From Eoetvoesiella caeni (lineage in GTDB: Bacteria; Pseudomonadota; Gammaproteobacteria; Burkholderiales; Burkholderiaceae_B), in contig NZ_QNRQ01000002.1 of the NCBI RefSeq assembly GCF_003315175.1, positions 186,001-250,000 of the forward strand: a stretch of 64,000 nt of DNA. Reading direction: 5' to 3'. The position numbers and the translations under genes were made by a program. Positions 1 to 8,875 of the stretch are shown piece by piece (position 1 is the first letter of the stretch; the number at the start of each line of letters is the position of its first letter). Below the pieces are notes generated by a model. The model saw nothing but the letters and a program-made list of their open reading frames with translations, was not told the DNA's origin and made no database searches.

Positions 1-52
1 AGTATGGAATCCGGGCTATTATCAGTCAATCAAATCAATAAATACTTCAGAT

Positions 53-71
53 CTAATTATTAAATAATTAG
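53..71. promoter_or_regulatory. 19-bp perfect AT-rich palindrome before LysR gene
   Basis: The arms CTAATTATT and AATAATTAG are exact inverted repeats around a single central A. The element ends at the purine-rich ribosome binding stretch GGAAGAG, just before the ATG at 82. It contains T-N11-A spacing, the classical LysR box geometry, so it may be an autoregulatory operator. It could also form a weak AT hairpin that occludes the ribosome site. Function is inferred; only the symmetry is seen. Confidence 0.4.
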
Positions 72-81
72 GAAGAGATTC

Positions 82-1002
82 ATGAATTTGGACAACCTGG
101 ACATCACGACGTTGCGGGTCTTCGACACGCTGATACGTACAAAACACGTTACCAACACAGGGATGGAACTGGGGCTCAGCCAGCCAAGCGTAAGCTTTGC
201 GCTGAATAAGCTGCGAACGCTGACCAACGACACCCTATTCGTGCGCACTTCACAAGGCATGGAACCAACCCCCCGCGCGATGAAAATGTCGGAATCCATA
301 CGGCTAATCCTGAATGTCATGGAAACGGAGGTATTCAGCCAAAACACGTTCGACCCGCTGCACAGCGAGCGCAGCTTTACGCTTTGCATGTCCGACATCG
401 GTGAAATTGTTTTTTTGCCGCAACTGATAAAGCTATTGGATCGCGCAGCGCCGCAGGTCTCCATAAGAACCGTGTCCCTGCCGCCCAACGAACTTGAAAA
501 CGCGCTGATGTCCGGGGATGTCGACCTAGCGCTGGGCTATTACCCGGATCTGACCAAAGCCAATTTTTTTCAGCAATTGCTGTTCAGCGACACGTTTGTC
601 TGCATGATGCGCAAAGATCACAAACTGGCCGGCCGCAAACTCACCATGGATGCTTTCGAAGCGGCATCGCACATCGTTGTCCGGGCCGAAGGCCGAAGTG
701 AAGAAATATTCGAGCGCTTCCTGGAGCAGCGCAAATTGCAACGCAGGGTCAAGCTTGTCATTCCACATTTCATGAGTATTCCGCACCTGCTGCTGGGTAC
801 CGACCTTATCGTGACCGTACCCCACTCGTGCGCCGTGTCGGTCGTGCGCTCGGGCCCGTTGACCATGCAGACTCTGCCGATGAAGTCTCCCAAGTTCGAA
901 CTGAAGCAGCACTGGCACGCGCGTTACCATCGCGACGAAACCAGCCGCTGGCTAAGGAAAATCGTACACGAGGCATTCTCGGCGCTATTTCTGCCGCAGT
1001 GA
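82..1002 (+). CDS. LysR-family regulator, NahR/DntR-like
   Basis: A 306-residue LysR-type transcription regulator. The N-terminal winged helix-turn-helix (about residues 8-65) carries the usual LGLSQPSVS recognition region. The effector domain opens with RSFTLCMSDIGEIVFLPQL and ends with QHWHARYHRDETSRWLRK; both are hallmarks of the NahR/NagR/DntR/LinR branch, whose members respond to salicylate, nitroaromatics or related aromatics. Length fits the family. The start at 82 has GGAAGAG about 5 bases upstream. It converges on the binding-protein gene at 1044-2222. Its target is unknown: it may be autoregulated through the palindrome at 53-71 and may control genes left of the window. Family assignment is firm; the aromatic effector is inferred. 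Confidence 0.88.
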   Translation: MNLDNLDITTLRVFDTLIRTKHVTNTGMELGLSQPSVSFALNKLRTLTNDTLFVRTSQGMEPTPRAMKMSESIRLILNVMETEVFSQNTFDPLHSERSFTLCMSDIGEIVFLPQLIKLLDRAAPQVSIRTVSLPPNELENALMSGDVDLALGYYPDLTKANFFQQLLFSDTFVCMMRKDHKLAGRKLTMDAFEAASHIVVRAEGRSEEIFERFLEQRKLQRRVKLVIPHFMSIPHLLLGTDLIVTVPHSCAVSVVRSGPLTMQTLPMKSPKFELKQHWHARYHRDETSRWLRKIVHEAFSALFLPQ

Positions 1003-1043
1003 AACTCGAACGAACCCCACGCCTCCCGCACCACAAAAGCGGT

Positions 1044-2222
1044 TTACTTGCCCGGATCTTTCATATCGGCAAACTGCGCGAACTCGACATTCTGCAATTT
1101 TCCGTCTACGCGCTCGACCTTGCGGATATATTCGGTCTGAATCACATCGCGGGTTTCTGGATCGATGGTGACCGGACCGCGTGGGCTATCGATATGCATT
1201 CCTTTGATGATGCTCATCGCCTTGTCGCCGTCAATAACGCCATTCAGTTTTCTGGCCACCTGATAAATAACATCCATCCCATCGTAGCCGCCCACCGTCA
1301 TGAAATTGGCTCTGCCTTCGCGGGGATTCGCCTGGGCATAGGCCTGCAGGAATTTCTTGTTCTCGGGCGAGTCGTGCGCAGTAGAATAATGGAACGCCGT
1401 AATAACTCCTAAGGCTTCGTCGCCCATGGAGGGCAGCACGTGTTCATCGGTAAGGCCGCCCGGGCCGATGACTTTGATCCCTTCCGCCGCCAGGCCCCGG
1501 GACTGATAGCTCTTCATAAAGCTGATGCTTTGCTCGCCGGCCGGCACGAACACAAAAACCGCATCCGGTTTCAAGTCGTGAATACGCAGCATGAACGGCG
1601 CGAAGTCCGGGTTGTTCAAAGGCACGCGTATAGAGTCAATGATCTTGCCGCCGCCTTCCGTATATACCTTCTTGAAGGCCGCTTCGGAATCAATGCCCGG
1701 CCCATAGTCCGACACCAGGGACACCACCTTTTTCATGTCCGACTTAAGCGCCCAAAGGCCGGTAGCGGCAGAGCCTTGCGCCGTCGTCATTGATACCCGC
1801 GCTATGTAGTCGGATTTCTGCACAATGGCCGACGTCGAGGCATTCATCACCAATAGCGGCGTTTTCGACTCTTGGGCGATTGACGCCGACGCCATTGCTT
1901 CGGGTGTCAAGCCGTAGCCGACGAGAAAATCCACCTTCTCGCGCGTAACAAGCTCCTGAGAATCCCGCCTGGCGACTTCAGGGCCGGCACCGCCTGTATC
2001 CCGACGGATAATTTCAATTTTCTTTCCGGCGACCTCGTCACCATTAAGCAACATGTATGCTTTCATACCGGCGTACATCTGTGTGCCGTAACTTGCGAAA
2101 GGACCGGTAAACGAGGCCACCAGCCCAATCTTGAGCGTATCGGCAGCCCGTGCCACCGAGACTGCGGCAAAACCGATAGCCGTCATCGCCAGGGTCCGAA
2201 AAATAAGTCTGCGTAATTGCAT
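1044..2222 (-). CDS. Liv-type ABC transporter substrate-binding protein (copy 1)
   Basis: A 392-residue periplasmic binding protein of the branched-chain amino acid/aromatic acid (LivJ-like, type I fold) family. A Sec signal peptide spans about residues 1-26, ending in ARA before ADTLK. Mature-domain motifs include TGPFASYGTQMYAG near the N terminus and VGGYDGMDVIYQ near the C terminus. The start at 2222 is chosen because GGAG lies 8 bases upstream; an in-frame ATG at 2228 is too close to it and one at 2267 lacks a site. It is the tandem duplicate of the next gene (2473-3651), with most aligned residues identical and the same length. No permease or ATPase adjoins it, so it must share a transporter encoded elsewhere or act as an alternative receptor. 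Ligand unknown; aromatic acid is plausible from context. Confidence 0.88.
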   Translation of the reverse strand: MQLRRLIFRTLAMTAIGFAAVSVARAADTLKIGLVASFTGPFASYGTQMYAGMKAYMLLNGDEVAGKKIEIIRRDTGGAGPEVARRDSQELVTREKVDFLVGYGLTPEAMASASIAQESKTPLLVMNASTSAIVQKSDYIARVSMTTAQGSAATGLWALKSDMKKVVSLVSDYGPGIDSEAAFKKVYTEGGGKIIDSIRVPLNNPDFAPFMLRIHDLKPDAVFVFVPAGEQSISFMKSYQSRGLAAEGIKVIGPGGLTDEHVLPSMGDEALGVITAFHYSTAHDSPENKKFLQAYAQANPREGRANFMTVGGYDGMDVIYQVARKLNGVIDGDKAMSIIKGMHIDSPRGPVTIDPETRDVIQTEYIRKVERVDGKLQNVEFAQFADMKDPGK

Positions 2223-2294
2223 CTTCATATCTCCGTTGATTTTATTGACCAAGCTTGCTCGGCACATCCCGGGCGAAGGACGATCCCATCACTT

Positions 2295-2348
2295 ATTAGA
2301 TAACGATGCAAAACATAATAGAAATTTAGATATGTTATTAACTGAAAA
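2295..2348 (-). promoter_or_regulatory. Conserved AT-rich promoter block of binding protein copy 1
   Basis: This 54-bp block lies about 73 bp upstream of the start at 2222. It matches the block at 3725-3778 upstream of copy 2, sharing ATTAGATAA at one end, ACATAATAGAA in the middle and AACTGA at the other end. On the minus strand it offers TA-rich -10-like hexamers. The sequence between the block and the start codons has diverged, so the block is probably under selection as promoter or operator. Confidence 0.5.
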
Positions 2349-2408
2349 CATATGCTTACTAATTATCCGCCGTGCCGCGGTAAATTCGGCACGCTCGACG
2401 CAGCTGCC

Positions 2409-2446
2409 ATAAAAAACACTCCTGCATTCCATCGTGCAGGAGTGTT
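2409..2446 (-). terminator. Rho-independent terminator of binding protein copy 2
   Basis: A perfect 12-bp stem (AACACTCCTGCA with TGCAGGAGTGTT) closes an 8-base loop. On the minus strand it is followed by a run of six T (AAAAAA at 2411-2416 on the plus strand overlaps the stem base). It sits about 27 bp past the stop codon of the gene at 2473-3651, so transcription of copy 2 should stop before copy 1. Confidence 0.85.
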
Positions 2447-2472
2447 TGTGTTGAAACGGCTTCAATGACTGT

Positions 2473-3651
2473 TTATTTACCCGGATCCTTCACTTCGGGA
2501 AATTTTTCGAACTCGACGTTCTGCAATTTGCCGTTGACGCGCTCGACCTTGCGAACGTATTCGGTCTGGATCACGTCGCGTGTTTCGGGATCGATGGTGA
2601 CAGGGCCGCGCGGACTATTGATGCGCATGCCTTTCAGAACCTCCATAGCTTTATCGCCGTCCATTTTGCCGTTCAGCTTTTTGACGACTTGATAAATAGC
2701 GTCCATCCCGTCATAGCCGCCCACCGCCATGAAATTGGGATCGCCGGCCTTTGGATTTTCTTTGGCGTAAGCTTCCAGGAACTTCTTGTTCTCCGGGGAG
2801 TCGTGCGCGGTGGAATAATGAAATGCCGTGATCACGCCCAAGGCCTCGTCGCCCATGGACTGCAAGACATGGTCGTCCGAAATGTCGCCCGGGCCTATAA
2901 CCTTGACGCCTTGCTTATCCAGACCGCGGCTCTTGTAGCTTTTCATGAAACTGATGCTTTGCTCGCCGGCCGGCACGAAGACAAAAACGGCATCCGGCGC
3001 AAGATCCTTGATGCGCAACATGAAAGGCGCAAAGTCAGGCGCATTCAATGGGGTGCGTATCGACTCCGCAATCTTTCCCCCGCCGGCGGTAAACGTCTTG
3101 ACGAACGCCTTCTCCGCGTCGATGCCCGGGCCATAGTCCGCCACCACTGTGACAACGTTCTTGATTCCGGACTGTGCCGCCCAGCGGCCTATAACGCTGG
3201 AGCCCTGCGCTGTCGTAAGGGAAACGCGGGCTATATACTTGGACTGATTCACGATGGATGACGTTGCCGCATTCATGATGATCATGGGTGTTTTTGACTT
3301 TTCGGCGATCGCTGCCGACGACATCGCTTCCGGTGTCAGGCCATAGCCGGCCAGGAAGTCCACATGATCCCGGGTGACAAGCTCCTGCGACAAGCGCCGG
3401 GCAATTTCGGGCCCCGAGCCGCCTGTATCCTTGCGAATGATTTCGATTTTCTTGCCGGCGACTTCATCGCCATTGAGCAGCATATAGGCCTTGATACCCG
3501 CATACATTTGGGTGCCATATGCCGCGAAAGGCCCTGTGAAAGGGGCCACCAAGCCCACCTTGATCGTATCGGCGGCCTGTGCCGCCGACGTAAGCGCCAG
3601 ACTGACCGCAGCCGCCACCGCTGCCCGGCTAAGTATTTTGCGTAATTGCAT
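2473..3651 (-). CDS. Liv-type ABC transporter substrate-binding protein (copy 2)
   Basis: A 392-residue periplasmic binding protein, nearly collinear with the downstream copy at 1044-2222. It has a Sec signal peptide of about 26 residues ending AQA before ADTIK, then the TGPFAAYGTQMYAG motif and a C terminus ending VKDPGK. The start at 3651 has GGAG 8 bases upstream in the same leader sequence as copy 1. Its terminator at 2409-2446 separates it from copy 1, and each copy has its own promoter block, so they are two independent transcription units. Copies differ mainly in the signal peptide and in scattered surface positions. Likely ligand is a carboxylate or amino acid imported by a Liv-type permease encoded elsewhere. 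Confidence 0.88.
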   Translation of the reverse strand: MQLRKILSRAAVAAAVSLALTSAAQAADTIKVGLVAPFTGPFAAYGTQMYAGIKAYMLLNGDEVAGKKIEIIRKDTGGSGPEIARRLSQELVTRDHVDFLAGYGLTPEAMSSAAIAEKSKTPMIIMNAATSSIVNQSKYIARVSLTTAQGSSVIGRWAAQSGIKNVVTVVADYGPGIDAEKAFVKTFTAGGGKIAESIRTPLNAPDFAPFMLRIKDLAPDAVFVFVPAGEQSISFMKSYKSRGLDKQGVKVIGPGDISDDHVLQSMGDEALGVITAFHYSTAHDSPENKKFLEAYAKENPKAGDPNFMAVGGYDGMDAIYQVVKKLNGKMDGDKAMEVLKGMRINSPRGPVTIDPETRDVIQTEYVRKVERVNGKLQNVEFEKFPEVKDPGK

Positions 3652-3724
3652 TGTCTAATCTCCGTTGGTTTTATCGAGCCGTCGTGCGCAACTTGTAATT
3701 CGCGCACGACAAACTTCAACGGTC

Positions 3725-3778
3725 ATTAGATAATGCATTGGAACATAATAGAAGTTTAAATATATTATCAACTGATAA
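3725..3778 (-). promoter_or_regulatory. Conserved AT-rich promoter block of binding protein copy 2
   Basis: Counterpart of 2295-2348, placed 74 bp upstream of the start at 3651, almost the same spacing as in copy 1. It shares ATTAGATAA, ACATAATAGAA and AACTGA segments with that block. On the minus strand a TTGATA-like and a TATTAT-like hexamer are present, with less than ideal spacing. Confidence 0.5.
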
Positions 3779-3847
3779 TTATTATTTATTATTTGCCCTT
3801 GCGTGACCTGTGGGGCCTGCAACCCGTATGGGATTCAGGCGCCGGGA

Positions 3848-4807
3848 TCAAGCATGCGAACTGACTTCACTTGGGACGGCGGCAATAAACGCCGCAGTAA
3901 AATCGTCCATGGTAGCGGCGATAGCCCGTCCGCGCTTCGTTATTCTGTAGAAGTTCAGGCGTGCTGTCGGGTCCGCAAGCATGGCGGCCTGCACGCCATG
4001 GCGTCTGCATGCGGCAATGGCATAAGATGGAACGATGGCCGTGCCCATGCCGGCCGAAACCATGGCGATCAACGTTTCAAAATTATTGAAGGTGGGCCGA
4101 TCCTCGTGCCCGCGGCCGATGCCCGAAAGGTGACCTTCGATCCATTGCTGAATCTTGTTTTCCAGCGGCAGGCTGATAAGCGGCGTTTCCATCAGCGCTG
4201 ACCAGGAAACGGTGTTGGCCGGCATCTTCTGCATATCGCCGCCGGCTTGCCGCCGGGTTTTTCCACTGGCCTGTGGCCCCGCCTGCACGCCCCCTTGTAT
4301 CCACATTAATTGATATTCGAACAAGGGGACAAGCTCAATGCCGGCTGTCGGCGTGAAGAACGCTCCCAGGCCGAAATCCAGTTCACCGGCATCAACCAGC
4401 GCCTGCACTTGCTGCGGGTCAGTATCGACCACTTTGACTTTGACCTCGGGATGTTTTGCGCGAAACAATTGCCAGGCCTGCGGCAGCACATTCGAAGAAA
4501 CCAGCGGCGTAACTCCCACATGCAGGACTTGCCTGGCTTTGTTGGTCATTTCACCCAACTGCTCGGCGGACGCTTCCAGTTCAGCAACCATACGAGTTGC
4601 CACCGGCAGGAATTGTTCGCCCGCCGTCGTCAACGTAACAATGCGCGTCGTGCGATCGAACAAGCGGCAATTAAGCTGGGCCTCGAGCTCGCGCATCATG
4701 ATGCTTAAGCCCGCCTGCGTCACATGCATTTTTTCAGCCGCGCGGGTGAAGTTGCCAAGACGGGCAACTTGCAAAAACGCCTTGATCTGACGAAATGAGA
4801 CATTCAT
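3848..4807 (-). CDS. LysR-family regulator divergent from the monooxygenase operon
   Basis: A 319-residue LysR regulator with an N-terminal helix-turn-helix at about residues 5-65 (FTRAAEKMHVTQAGLS) and a substrate-binding-like effector domain. It is divergent from the flavin monooxygenase gene at 4914 across 106 bp of AT-rich DNA, the standard arrangement for a LysR activator and its target. The effector domain has a polar, low-complexity stretch around residues 168-195 (QAGPQASGKTRRQAGGD) that interrupts the usual fold and looks like an inserted loop. Family assignment is firm. Control of the 4914-8875 operon is inferred from position alone. Confidence 0.87.
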   Translation of the reverse strand: MNVSFRQIKAFLQVARLGNFTRAAEKMHVTQAGLSIMMRELEAQLNCRLFDRTTRIVTLTTAGEQFLPVATRMVAELEASAEQLGEMTNKARQVLHVGVTPLVSSNVLPQAWQLFRAKHPEVKVKVVDTDPQQVQALVDAGELDFGLGAFFTPTAGIELVPLFEYQLMWIQGGVQAGPQASGKTRRQAGGDMQKMPANTVSWSALMETPLISLPLENKIQQWIEGHLSGIGRGHEDRPTFNNFETLIAMVSAGMGTAIVPSYAIAACRRHGVQAAMLADPTARLNFYRITKRGRAIAATMDDFTAAFIAAVPSEVSSHA

Positions 4808-4913
4808 AATGGTTATTTATTAATTCATTTCATATTCAAACTTCCATAATACTTTCAAATCCTATGTAATGGGTACAAGACTCAACCTGCACCCTCTACA
4901 GCGGAAACGAATC

Positions 4914-6173
4914 ATGAAAGAACAATGCGAAGTGCTTATCGTCGGCGCCGGCATCGGCGGGCTTACCCTTGCCCTGAGCCTGCATCAGGCCGGCATTTCC
5001 TGCCGCATCTACGAAGCGGTCGAAACCATTAAGCCGCTGGGCGCAGGCATCAACGTACTGCCGCACGCCGTGCGCGTGCTGGACGGCCTGGGGCTGACCG
5101 AAGCCCTGACAGCAACCGCTGTCACCACCAAAGAGTCCATCTTCTTCAACAAGTTCGGGCAATTCGTGCTTAGCGAACCGGCGGGACTTGCCGCCGGATA
5201 CGACTGGCCGCAGTTTTCCATCCACCGCGGAGACCTGCAGCACATACTACTGCAAGCCGTACAAGAACGCCTTGGAAATGACTCCATTCAGTTTGGCCAT
5301 CGATGCACGGGCGCTACGCAAACCGAGGCCGGCATCACCGCCAGCTTTGAAGGCGCCGACGGCGATACAACGTCGGTCCAGGCCTCCATTCTTGTAGCGT
5401 GCGATGGCATTCATTCTGCCATACGCAAGCAGCTTTACCCGAACGAAGGCGCTCCCCGCTACTCGGGCGTGAATATGTGGCGCGGCACGACGCCAATGAA
5501 GCCTTTTCTTTCAGGCGCGAGCATGGTCCGCGCGGGGTGGCTTTCGGTCGGCAAGATGGTCATTTACCCGATCCGGGATAATATCGACGCCCAAGGCAAC
5601 CAGCTTATCAATTGGGTGGCTGAAATAGAATCGGCCCGCCCGGCCCAGCGCGACTGGAACGGCCTGGGCCGCCTGGATGACTTCTTTCCCGCTTTTGCGG
5701 ACTGGCATTTCGACTGGCTTGATATTGCCGCAATGATCCAGCAAACCGAGACCATACTTGAATACCCCATGGTAGATCAGGACCCGTTGCCGCAATGGAG
5801 CTTTGGCCGCATTACTTTGCTGGGCGATGCCGCCCACCCCATGGTGCCCCGCGGGTCCAACGGAGCGGGCCAGGCCATACTCGACGCCCCTTGCCTGGTG
5901 GAACAACTGAAGCGCTTCGGCCTTAACGCCCAGGCGCTGGCCGAATACGATCGCATCCGGGTCAAGGCCACTGGCGACGTGGTCCTTATGAATCGCATAG
6001 CGCCGCCCGACACTATACTGAAAGAGGTACATGAAAGGACCCACGGCAAGCCGTTCGACAATCTTGACGACATCATCAGCCGGGAGGACCTGCTGGAGAT
6101 ATCGAACAAGTACAAGAGCGTAGCCGGCTTCAAGGTCGAAGACTTGCGCAAAGCCGCCGCCAAGCCTGTGTAG
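4914..6173 (+). CDS. FAD-dependent monooxygenase, PhzS/salicylate-hydroxylase type
   Basis: A 419-residue group A flavoprotein hydroxylase. The Rossmann motif GAGIGG is at residues 11-16, the DG motif ACDGIHSAIRK lies mid-protein, and the second FAD motif GDAAHPM lies in the C-terminal half. Overall layout resembles PhzS-like monooxygenases more than classical p-hydroxybenzoate hydroxylase. It should use NAD(P)H and oxygen to hydroxylate, possibly decarboxylatively, an aromatic or heteroaromatic acid. The ATG at 4914 is preferred over the in-frame ATG at 4869 because the flavin fold begins immediately after it and GCGGAAAC precedes it. It leads an operon with an aldehyde dehydrogenase and an alcohol dehydrogenase. 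The exact substrate is unknown. Confidence 0.85.
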   Translation: MKEQCEVLIVGAGIGGLTLALSLHQAGISCRIYEAVETIKPLGAGINVLPHAVRVLDGLGLTEALTATAVTTKESIFFNKFGQFVLSEPAGLAAGYDWPQFSIHRGDLQHILLQAVQERLGNDSIQFGHRCTGATQTEAGITASFEGADGDTTSVQASILVACDGIHSAIRKQLYPNEGAPRYSGVNMWRGTTPMKPFLSGASMVRAGWLSVGKMVIYPIRDNIDAQGNQLINWVAEIESARPAQRDWNGLGRLDDFFPAFADWHFDWLDIAAMIQQTETILEYPMVDQDPLPQWSFGRITLLGDAAHPMVPRGSNGAGQAILDAPCLVEQLKRFGLNAQALAEYDRIRVKATGDVVLMNRIAPPDTILKEVHERTHGKPFDNLDDIISREDLLEISNKYKSVAGFKVEDLRKAAAKPV

Positions 6174-6251
6174 CGCCGACAGCAAGCCGCTGTGCGCACG
6201 TAACGGGCGGCAAGCTGGTCACCCGAAAACTGAAATTTTTAGGCATGTGAA

Positions 6252-7715
6252 ATGACGACGACAACCATTACAACCGCAAAGCACTACATCGATGGCCGCT
6301 GGACTGCGGCCGTAAACGAGCCTGGCCAAATCGGCGAAACACTGAATCCGGCCACGTCTGAAGTGGCTGCCCGTTTTTGCGAAGGCACGATTGCCGAAGG
6401 CCAGGCGGCGGTGGCAGCCGCCAAGAAAGCATTTGCGCAAACCCCATGGCGCCACAGCGCCCGTGTGCGCGCGGACGTGCTGCTGGATTTCGCGGCGCGC
6501 CTTGAAGCGAAAAAGGAACTGATCGCGGACTGGCTGGTTACTGTCAACGGCAAGCTTCGGCGCGAAGCCTTGGGCGAGATCATGGCCGGGGTTTCCGAGC
6601 TGAAATATTACGCCGGCCTTGCACGCAATCTGTTCGGCCGCATCCTGGAAATCGAGCCGGGCCGCTATTCCTCACTGGACCGCGAGCCCGCCGGCGTGGC
6701 TGCCATCATCCTTCCCTGGAATGCGCCTGTCACCCTGCTTGTCCGTTCGCTGGCGCCCGCCCTGGCCGCGGGCTGCAGCGTTGTCATCAAGCCCGCCCAT
6801 CAGACTTCCGTTGTACACAACCTGGTCATGGAGTGCCTGGTGAACGACGAGCGCGTTCCGCCCGGAATAGTCAACTCCGTCATCGAATCCGGCGCCGACG
6901 TCGCACGCTACCTGACCGAGTCGCCCGATGTCGACGTCCTGAGCTTTACCGGATCCAGCCACGTAGGCAAGCTGATCGCCCAAGGCGCGGCATCCAGCTT
7001 GAAGCGGCTGTCGCTGGAACTGGGCGGCAAGGCGCCCGCCATCGTCTTCGATGATTGCGACATGGAAAAAACAATAGCCGGTATCGTCGGCGGCGGCATG
7101 GTCATGGCCGGCCAGCAATGTACCTGCGTTGCGCGGGTACTCGTAGCCGAATCGATCTATGAGCAATTCAGCCAGCGGCTGGTCCAGGCGCTCAAAGACC
7201 TGAACGTCGGCTTCGGCGACGATCCCCAGTCGCAAATGGGATGCCTGATAGACATGCGCAGCCGCGACCGTATCGCCGCACTGGTAGAAAAAGCAGAACG
7301 CCAGGAAAAGGTGCTGCTCAAAGGGGAAATCCCCCTGGGGCCGCTGGCCAAGGGCGCGTTCATCCGCCCCAGCCTGATCGAAGTGGAGGACCTGAATTCC
7401 GAATACATCCAGGACGAGCTGTTTGGCCCGTTGCTGGTGATCGAACGCTTCAGCGATGAAGCCCAGGCCATCGAGCGCGGCAATGCAACCCGATACAGCC
7501 TTGCCGCCAGCGTGTGGACACAGGACGGAATACGCGCTCGCCGCGTCGCATCGCAATTGAAATTTGGAACGGTTTGGCGCAATGCACACAATAGGCTTTT
7601 TCCGGAAGTGGAAACGGGCGGCTACGGCGACAGCGGCTACGGCAAACTGCACGGACTGGAAGGCATGAACGATTTCATGCAAACCAAGCATTTTTATTTT
7701 GACGTGAACGACTGA
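6252..7715 (+). CDS. Aldehyde dehydrogenase family protein
   Basis: A 487-residue NAD(P)-dependent aldehyde dehydrogenase. Catalytic residues are visible: Glu256 in LELGGKAP and Cys290 in GQQC, with the 34-residue spacing of the superfamily. The cofactor-binding ILPWNAPV and SFTGSSHVGK motifs are in place. It would oxidise an aldehyde to a carboxylate. It lies 78 bp downstream of the monooxygenase and about 50 bp before the alcohol dehydrogenase, so the three probably form an operon in which the dehydrogenases oxidise a (possibly benzylic) alcohol to the acid in two steps. Substrate identity is inferred only from the neighbour. Confidence 0.92.
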   Translation: MTTTTITTAKHYIDGRWTAAVNEPGQIGETLNPATSEVAARFCEGTIAEGQAAVAAAKKAFAQTPWRHSARVRADVLLDFAARLEAKKELIADWLVTVNGKLRREALGEIMAGVSELKYYAGLARNLFGRILEIEPGRYSSLDREPAGVAAIILPWNAPVTLLVRSLAPALAAGCSVVIKPAHQTSVVHNLVMECLVNDERVPPGIVNSVIESGADVARYLTESPDVDVLSFTGSSHVGKLIAQGAASSLKRLSLELGGKAPAIVFDDCDMEKTIAGIVGGGMVMAGQQCTCVARVLVAESIYEQFSQRLVQALKDLNVGFGDDPQSQMGCLIDMRSRDRIAALVEKAERQEKVLLKGEIPLGPLAKGAFIRPSLIEVEDLNSEYIQDELFGPLLVIERFSDEAQAIERGNATRYSLAASVWTQDGIRARRVASQLKFGTVWRNAHNRLFPEVETGGYGDSGYGKLHGLEGMNDFMQTKHFYFDVND

Positions 7716-7765
7716 AGCTTGCGCATCGAAACTCATTGCCACCCACCCGCCCAGCGAGAACAGAA

Positions 7766-8875
7766 ATGACCATGCAGGTGCAAGCAGCGGTATGCCGGAC
7801 AACCGGCGCGCCCCTATCCATCGAAAGCCTTCAACTGGGCGAGCCGCGGGACGACGAGGTCCTTGTGCGCGTTGTCGCCACAGGAGTCTGCCATACCGAT
7901 ATCGGCATGCGTGAATCGCCAACCCGCGTGCCCAAGCCCATAGTCCTGGGGCATGAAGGCGCCGGCATTGTCGAAAAAACCGGCGGGTCCGTGCGCAAAT
8001 TGCGGCCAGGCGATCATGTGGTCATGACCTTCAATACTTGCGGACATTGCTCCAGTTGCTATCAAGGCCACACCGCTTACTGCAGTCAGCTTGGCCGCTT
8101 GAATTTCGCAGGGCAGCGCGACGACGGCACCACCGCCTTCTCTGGCTCCGATACCGGCGTCCACAGCCATTTTTTCGGGCAGTCGTCGTTTGCGACCTAT
8201 GCAATATGTTCCCAGCGCAACGCCATTCCAGTGCGCAAAGACATCCCGCTTGAAATCCTGGGGCCCTTGGGCTGCGGAATTCAGACCGGGGCCGGTGCTG
8301 TTCTGAACTCCTTGAACGTCAGGCCAGGCGCCAGCCTCGGCGTCTTCGGTGCCGGCTCGGTAGGACTTGCGGCCATCATGGCCGCCCGTCTTGCCGGAGC
8401 CTCGGTCATTATCGCCGTGGATACGCAGCCTTCCCGCCTGGATATCGCCATTGAGCTGGGGGCAACGCACGTTATCAATGCCGCCCAGGAAGATACATTT
8501 TCCCGCATTCAAGCCATTGCGGGCCATGGGCTGGATTTTGCCCTGGACACAACAGGCAATCTCCATGTCATTCGCCAAGCGGTCGAGCACTTGGGCGTAC
8601 GCGGCGTGTGCGGGCTGATCAACACGGCCAAAGGCGCCGACGCCAGCGTCAATATTCTGAATATGGTGCTCGGCGGAAAATCAGTAAAAGGCATACACCA
8701 GGGCGACAGCAACCCCGATACCTTCATCCCGCAGTTGATCGAGCACTACGCGCAAGGCCGCTTTCCGTTCGATCGCCTCATCCAGTTTTACGCGCTGGCC
8801 GACATCAATGCGGCCATGGCCGACATGGAAAGCGGGCAAACCATCAAACCCGTAATCCGCATGCCTGCACTATAA
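7766..8875 (+). CDS. Zinc-dependent alcohol dehydrogenase, aryl-alcohol type
   Basis: A 369-residue medium-chain dehydrogenase. Catalytic zinc ligands are in GVCHTDIG and GHEGAG, the structural zinc loop is CGHCSSCYQGHTAYC, and a nucleotide-binding GAGSVG lies in the middle. The insert after the structural loop and the motif LGPLGCGIQTGAGA resemble benzyl-alcohol dehydrogenases of the XylB/AreB group. The ATG at 7766 is preferred over 7736; GAGAACAG precedes it, and 7772 is a further possibility. It ends the monooxygenase operon and its last 6 bp overlap the convergent IclR gene end. It would convert a primary aromatic alcohol to the aldehyde used by the upstream dehydrogenase. Confidence 0.87.
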   Translation: MTMQVQAAVCRTTGAPLSIESLQLGEPRDDEVLVRVVATGVCHTDIGMRESPTRVPKPIVLGHEGAGIVEKTGGSVRKLRPGDHVVMTFNTCGHCSSCYQGHTAYCSQLGRLNFAGQRDDGTTAFSGSDTGVHSHFFGQSSFATYAICSQRNAIPVRKDIPLEILGPLGCGIQTGAGAVLNSLNVRPGASLGVFGAGSVGLAAIMAARLAGASVIIAVDTQPSRLDIAIELGATHVINAAQEDTFSRIQAIAGHGLDFALDTTGNLHVIRQAVEHLGVRGVCGLINTAKGADASVNILNMVLGGKSVKGIHQGDSNPDTFIPQLIEHYAQGRFPFDRLIQFYALADINAAMADMESGQTIKPVIRMPAL

